Positions 30,387-33,210 of a stretch of DNA of 33,210 bases are shown piece by piece. The position numbers were made by a program, and so were the translations under genes. Positions within the stretch are counted from its first letter, which is position 1, and every line of letters starts with the position of its first letter. The stretch spans positions 1 to 33,210 of IMG/VR virus record IMGVR_UViG_3300021964_000270, one strand, 5' to 3'. The notes below the pieces were generated by a model. It was given only the letters and a program-made list of their open reading frames with translations. It did no database searches and was not told the origin of the DNA. Source of the DNA: a virus.

Positions 30387-30980
30387 TTAAAACCTCACCT
30401 TGATTGTGGAGCCGTTACTCTTGCCGCGCTTCAGTAGCTCCTTGTTGTTGTGGTGGTTGATCTCACGCTTGTAATACTCGCGCGCCTCGATCAACTCACT
30501 GAATGACATTTTTGTCAGTGATCGACCGGCGATCGAGTAGGATGCGACATCCGAGTCGGCCTTACCCGCCAAAATGGTCTCGATCTTGTTGACCATAATC
30601 TCGGCGTGTATGCGCGGGTCCGCCTGGTTGTTATCCATATCCGGGATCGCGGTAAAATCACCGATGTCCACCACAATGCGATTGCCCGAGCTGGTTTGAG
30701 TGATCTCGAGCTGCCAGTGATACAGGCCAGGCAAGAATACCGCGCTCGTCTCAGAACTAACCTGGAAAAGATAGTAATTATCGGTCGAGCTTGCGCTTTG
30801 CTGCAGCTTGATCTCGGTCGAACCACCGCCAGTGATTCGCGCCACGTATTCGGCCGTGTAACCACTCGATGTGGGGTAGTCTTCCGCAATATCGGAGCGC
30901 TTCCATTGTAAAAAGTCGCCGACCACCACCTCGATTGGTTCGCCTTCAGGCGCGTTTGCTGCATCAAATAAATTTGCCAT
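30387..30980 (-). CDS. gpW-like head-tail connector with an added N-terminal domain
   Basis: A 197-residue protein. The C-terminal 70 residues (AEIMVNKIETILAGKADSDV, SIAGRSLTKMSFSELIEARE, YYKREI) have the gpW layout: helix, a beta turn with a basic GRS/T, and a second helix. The N-terminal 120 residues form a beta-sandwich (VVGDFLQWKRSDIAEDYPTS, FLPGLYHWQLEITQTSSGN) like the KxGD-type domain at 16974-17291, so the connector appears fused to a tail or baseplate-type domain. A TTG at 30983 or ATG at 30980 is the start; ATG is chosen. It sits between terminase and portal as gpW does in lambda. Confidence 0.65.
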   Translation of the reverse strand: MANLFDAANAPEGEPIEVVVGDFLQWKRSDIAEDYPTSSGYTAEYVARITGGGSTEIKLQQSASSTDNYYLFQVSSETSAVFLPGLYHWQLEITQTSSGNRIVVDIGDFTAIPDMDNNQADPRIHAEIMVNKIETILAGKADSDVASYSIAGRSLTKMSFSELIEAREYYKREINHHNNKELLKRGKSNGSTIKVRF

Positions 30981-30983
30981 CAA

Positions 30984-32840
30984 TCACCGCCATGAATTAG
31001 CGAAACCGCCAGCGCGAGGCGCCCTGGTCGGGATGAATGCTTGTTTCTTCTCTGCTTTTTCTGGAGTTTTTGCTTCCATTTTTTGTGGCTCTGACTCCAA
31101 TTTATCGGCAAAAGCATTGACATTTATCCCAATGATAGCATATGCGGCGATGCTGTACACCATGCAATCGAGCGCCTCGTTTCTCGGTCGGATCTTCTCG
31201 AACATCCGTTTTTTGAATCCTTTGTGATATTTAGTGACAATCTTCTCAGCCGTGAGCTGCCGAAAGTATTCCTCATGCAGCGAATCCGAAAAATGCACAT
31301 ACCCGGCGCCAGGCTCTTGGATGCGCAGCCTGGCAAAAACCAAATCCTTGACCGTATCTACGCCGATCGGAAAAAGCGGGCATTTTGCCACGTTATTCTT
31401 GCTCGGGCGCCCGGCGATTGCCTTACCCTCACCACCGACACCCTTGATCGCGAAAATCCGGCGCCCCATGTTCTTTTTGCAATACTGATACACCGAATTG
31501 GTAAAGTGACCACCTGAGTCTACGCAAGCGGCACGAATGCCCAGGCGCCGACCGCTCTCGGTCTCGTATTGTCTCATCAAGTGCGAATCCAGGTTAGTCC
31601 AGAGCTGTGGCGTGCTCGGATCGCCGTATAGCGTCGAATGCGATATCACCCAGGACTCGTCATCGCGCCCCCAGCCGATCACACTGATCTCGAGCCGGTT
31701 ATCCTGCACATCCACGCCGGCCGTCAGAATGATCACATCCTCCGGTATAAATGGCATCTCCTCGCGCCGATCGGCAAGAATGTAATCCTCGAGCGTCTCG
31801 CCAGGATCGGACCATAATTCGCCCAGGTAAGTGTTCGTCCACACCCTGAGCTGCTCCGGGTTCTTTTTGACATTCAGAAAATCTCGCACGCCATCCGCGA
31901 GCGGTGTCCACGGCGAATACAGACCATTGATCGAGAAACCGGCCACCCCCTTGAATTCAGCCGTCGCCACCCATTGACCATTGCGAATAGACCACACCCG
32001 GTCCGACTCATTCCAAAGCACACCGCAATGCTCGCACATATAACCGGCGGTGTCGGGCTGTCCTTCCTCCCACTGGACGCCAGCCCACTTGAGCACCTGC
32101 TCATGGTGGCAATGCTTGCACGGCACAAAATACTTGCGCTGGTCGGATTTGTCGTAAGCGTCCTGGATTCGACTGGCGCCATCGTTTGTGGGGGTGCTTA
32201 CCATCACAATCTTACGGTTCCAGAATGTGGCCGCCCGCTTTCGCGCCAGGCTAATCGGATCACCTTCAGCGCCGGCCGAGGATGGATAGCGGTCGACCTC
32301 GTCGCATAGCACCAGGCGTATCGGCCTCGAGGCGAGCCCGCTCGGGCTATTGGCACCGACCATGGTAATGGCGCCACCTGGGAATACTTTGTGCAGCGTC
32401 GTATTGCCCGAGTCACGAGCTCTGGGGTCTTTTACTTTATCCCGGATTGCAGGCGTTGAGCGAATAAGTCCAGACGCGACTCGATCCTTTGAGAAACTTT
32501 GTGCCATGTCCAGCGTCGGCTGAAGCACCAGAATTGGACACGGATTGTGATGAATATGATACCCAATAATATTGAGTATCGCTTCAGTCTTGCCGAGCTG
32601 TGCGCCCGCCATAACGACAACTTCGCTGATATTTGGGTCAGAGCACGCATCCATTATTCCCCTTTGGTATTCGGCCCTCGATGTGTACCATCGACCAGGC
32701 TCCGCGCTACTTTGAGAGTCGAGCCGTCTTTCTCGGTCGGCCCACTCGCTTACTGTTAGTTTTGGCGGCGGCTTTAGCGTCGCCAGTGCTTTCTTCAGGT
32801 GATTCGACAGTCGCTTTTGTCGGGTCGATTCTTGGGTCAT
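30984..32840 (-). CDS. terL: Terminase large subunit, GpA family
   Basis: A 618-residue packaging ATPase-nuclease. It opens like lambda gpA (PPPKLTVSEWADRERRL). The ATPase has MAGAQLGKT (77-85) and LVLCDEVDR (176-184). A zinc finger-like pair of CxxC (241/244 and 269/272) is inserted after it. The nuclease domain contains ILTAGVDVQDNRLEISVIGW (Asp377, Asp380). The Lys/Glu-rich C-terminus should bind the portal. GpA terminases cut at cos with staggered nicks 12 bp apart, in line with the 12-bp terminal repeat. Its first 134 nt overlap terS in another frame. Confidence 0.95.
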   Translation of the reverse strand: MTQESTRQKRLSNHLKKALATLKPPPKLTVSEWADRERRLDSQSSAEPGRWYTSRAEYQRGIMDACSDPNISEVVVMAGAQLGKTEAILNIIGYHIHHNPCPILVLQPTLDMAQSFSKDRVASGLIRSTPAIRDKVKDPRARDSGNTTLHKVFPGGAITMVGANSPSGLASRPIRLVLCDEVDRYPSSAGAEGDPISLARKRAATFWNRKIVMVSTPTNDGASRIQDAYDKSDQRKYFVPCKHCHHEQVLKWAGVQWEEGQPDTAGYMCEHCGVLWNESDRVWSIRNGQWVATAEFKGVAGFSINGLYSPWTPLADGVRDFLNVKKNPEQLRVWTNTYLGELWSDPGETLEDYILADRREEMPFIPEDVIILTAGVDVQDNRLEISVIGWGRDDESWVISHSTLYGDPSTPQLWTNLDSHLMRQYETESGRRLGIRAACVDSGGHFTNSVYQYCKKNMGRRIFAIKGVGGEGKAIAGRPSKNNVAKCPLFPIGVDTVKDLVFARLRIQEPGAGYVHFSDSLHEEYFRQLTAEKIVTKYHKGFKKRMFEKIRPRNEALDCMVYSIAAYAIIGINVNAFADKLESEPQKMEAKTPEKAEKKQAFIPTRAPRAGGFANSWR

Positions 32841-33129
32841 AGTTGCTGAGCTCCTCGAGCGCTTCGTTGATTAGATCCTCCATGATTTGCTGGCACGCTG
32901 CCGCATTGATCTCGGCTGCAACCACCGGGGCACCTTTGACCGGCACCGCCAGCAGTTTGGCCTTGAGTGCCGCCAGGACATCATTCCACGCGCTCACTAC
33001 ATCCTCGGCAGTTACCAGCTCGCCGTTGACCTTCTTGAGCTCGAGCTCCGCGATCTCAGCCTCGGCTGCCACCTTCCTGGTGCGCGCCTCCTCGTATGTT
33101 GGACCTGCTTTTTTCACGCTTACATTCAT
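32707..33129 (-). CDS. terS: Terminase small subunit, Nu1-like
   Basis: A 140-residue protein. Residues 10-60 are a coiled coil (TYEEARTRKVAAEAEIAELE, LKKVNGELVTAEDVV) typical of gpNu1, followed by a helical stretch (AWNDVLAALKAKLLAVPVKG, VVAAEINAAACQQIMEDLIN). The tail (about 95-140) is Lys/Ala/Pro-rich and has an AT-hook-like RVGRPRKTA. No classical N-terminal winged helix is visible. It recognises cos and forms the terminase with TerL. It begins about 70 bp from the repeat at the window end, as Nu1 begins close to cos. Confidence 0.85.
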   Translation of the reverse strand: MNVSVKKAGPTYEEARTRKVAAEAEIAELELKKVNGELVTAEDVVSAWNDVLAALKAKLLAVPVKGAPVVAAEINAAACQQIMEDLINEALEELSNYDPRIDPTKATVESPEESTGDAKAAAKTNSKRVGRPRKTARLSK

Positions 33130-33172
33130 CTGTTTTTCCGATTGATTCTGATTTTTCTATCGACTTTTCCGA
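33128..33172. repeat. Two cosB-like direct repeats upstream of terS
   Basis: ATCTGTTTTTCCGA (33128-33141) and ATCGACTTTTCCGA (33159-33172) match at 11 of 14 positions and start 31 bp apart, about three helical turns. They lie between the terminal repeat and terS, where lambda has the R sites for gpNu1. Only two copies are visible. Confidence 0.45.
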
Positions 33173-33198
33173 AATTCTGTCGCTAGGCGAAGACGGCG

Positions 33199-33210
33199 GC
33201 GCGAATAACC
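33199..33210. repeat. Terminal 12-bp direct repeat, right copy (candidate cos end)
   Basis: An exact copy of bases 1-12. If the ends are joined, one copy is redundant and the circle is 33,198 bp. The sequence across the joint (ggcggcgcgaataacccac) is GC-rich on the left, like a cosN region. Confidence 0.55.

Noticed and set aside
1-33210. Integrated prophage with host flanks
   Set aside because: There are no host genes, att-like tRNA or integrase, and the repeated 12 bases at the ends sit next to terS, so cos or a circular contig explains them better.
1-33210. tRNA or other structural RNA genes
   Set aside because: No cloverleaf-like stretch with a T-loop GGTTCRAATC pattern was noticed between genes; intergenic spaces are too short.

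Overview
The window is a complete or almost complete genome of a long-tailed, non-contractile (siphovirus-like) double-stranded DNA phage of a Gram-negative bacterium. The evidence is a lambda-type packaging, portal and head-tail set, a tail tube, a frameshifted tail chaperone, a tape measure, a J-like tip protein, and a T4-type lysozyme with a phage holin. There is no sheath gene, integrase, CI-type repressor gene, tRNA or host gene. The first and last 12 bases are identical (gcgcgaataacc) and lie about 70 bp upstream of the small terminase gene. The likeliest reading is a lambda-like 12-nt cos end written at both termini, so the unit genome would be about 33,198 bp. The host species cannot be named from the sequence.

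Layout. Read on the minus strand from the right-hand end, the late genes run without a real gap: TerS, TerL (GpA family), a gpW-like protein with an added N-terminal domain, portal, a fused head protein (accessory domain + S78 protease + HK97-type capsid), a terminator, head-tail connectors, tail terminator, tail tube, gpG/gpGT chaperone with a GGGAAAC slip site, tape measure, tail-tip proteins, the 1210-residue J-like protein, a tail-fibre chaperone, a block of small baseplate or fibre proteins with two related 763- and 526-residue fibre proteins, and then lysis (XhlA-like, holin, lysozyme). The lysozyme is translationally coupled to a small sulfotransferase-like protein. Most neighbours overlap by 1-4 nt.

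A second minus-strand group (10813 to 8785) carries an XRE regulator, a helix-turn-helix protein, a metallophosphoesterase, a DUF3310 protein and a zinc-ribbon peptide. The plus strand holds one replication and recombination operon (4042-8819): Sak4-like ATPase, a conserved small protein, a DUF669 SSB-like protein, an Fe-S PD-(D/E)XK nuclease, a 52-residue HTH protein, an SF2 helicase, a small Cys-cluster protein and a VRR-NUC nuclease. Divergent from it is a Toprim primase-RecA-fold helicase (3928-1970). Downstream of the primase lies a cluster of repeats (1851-1968) next to an AT-rich stretch, a good candidate replication origin, and then a cassette of very small genes (1717-742) and a gpZ-like gene at the right genome end.

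Points that deserve most attention: the head polyprotein with two in-frame internal Shine-Dalgarno/ATG sites at its domain borders; the repeat cluster at 1851-1968; the cos-like ends with two upstream direct repeats; the matched TTGTAT/TACAAT promoters of the regulator and the replication operon; the lysis-linked sulfotransferase; and the 10-residue repeat array in the J-like protein.
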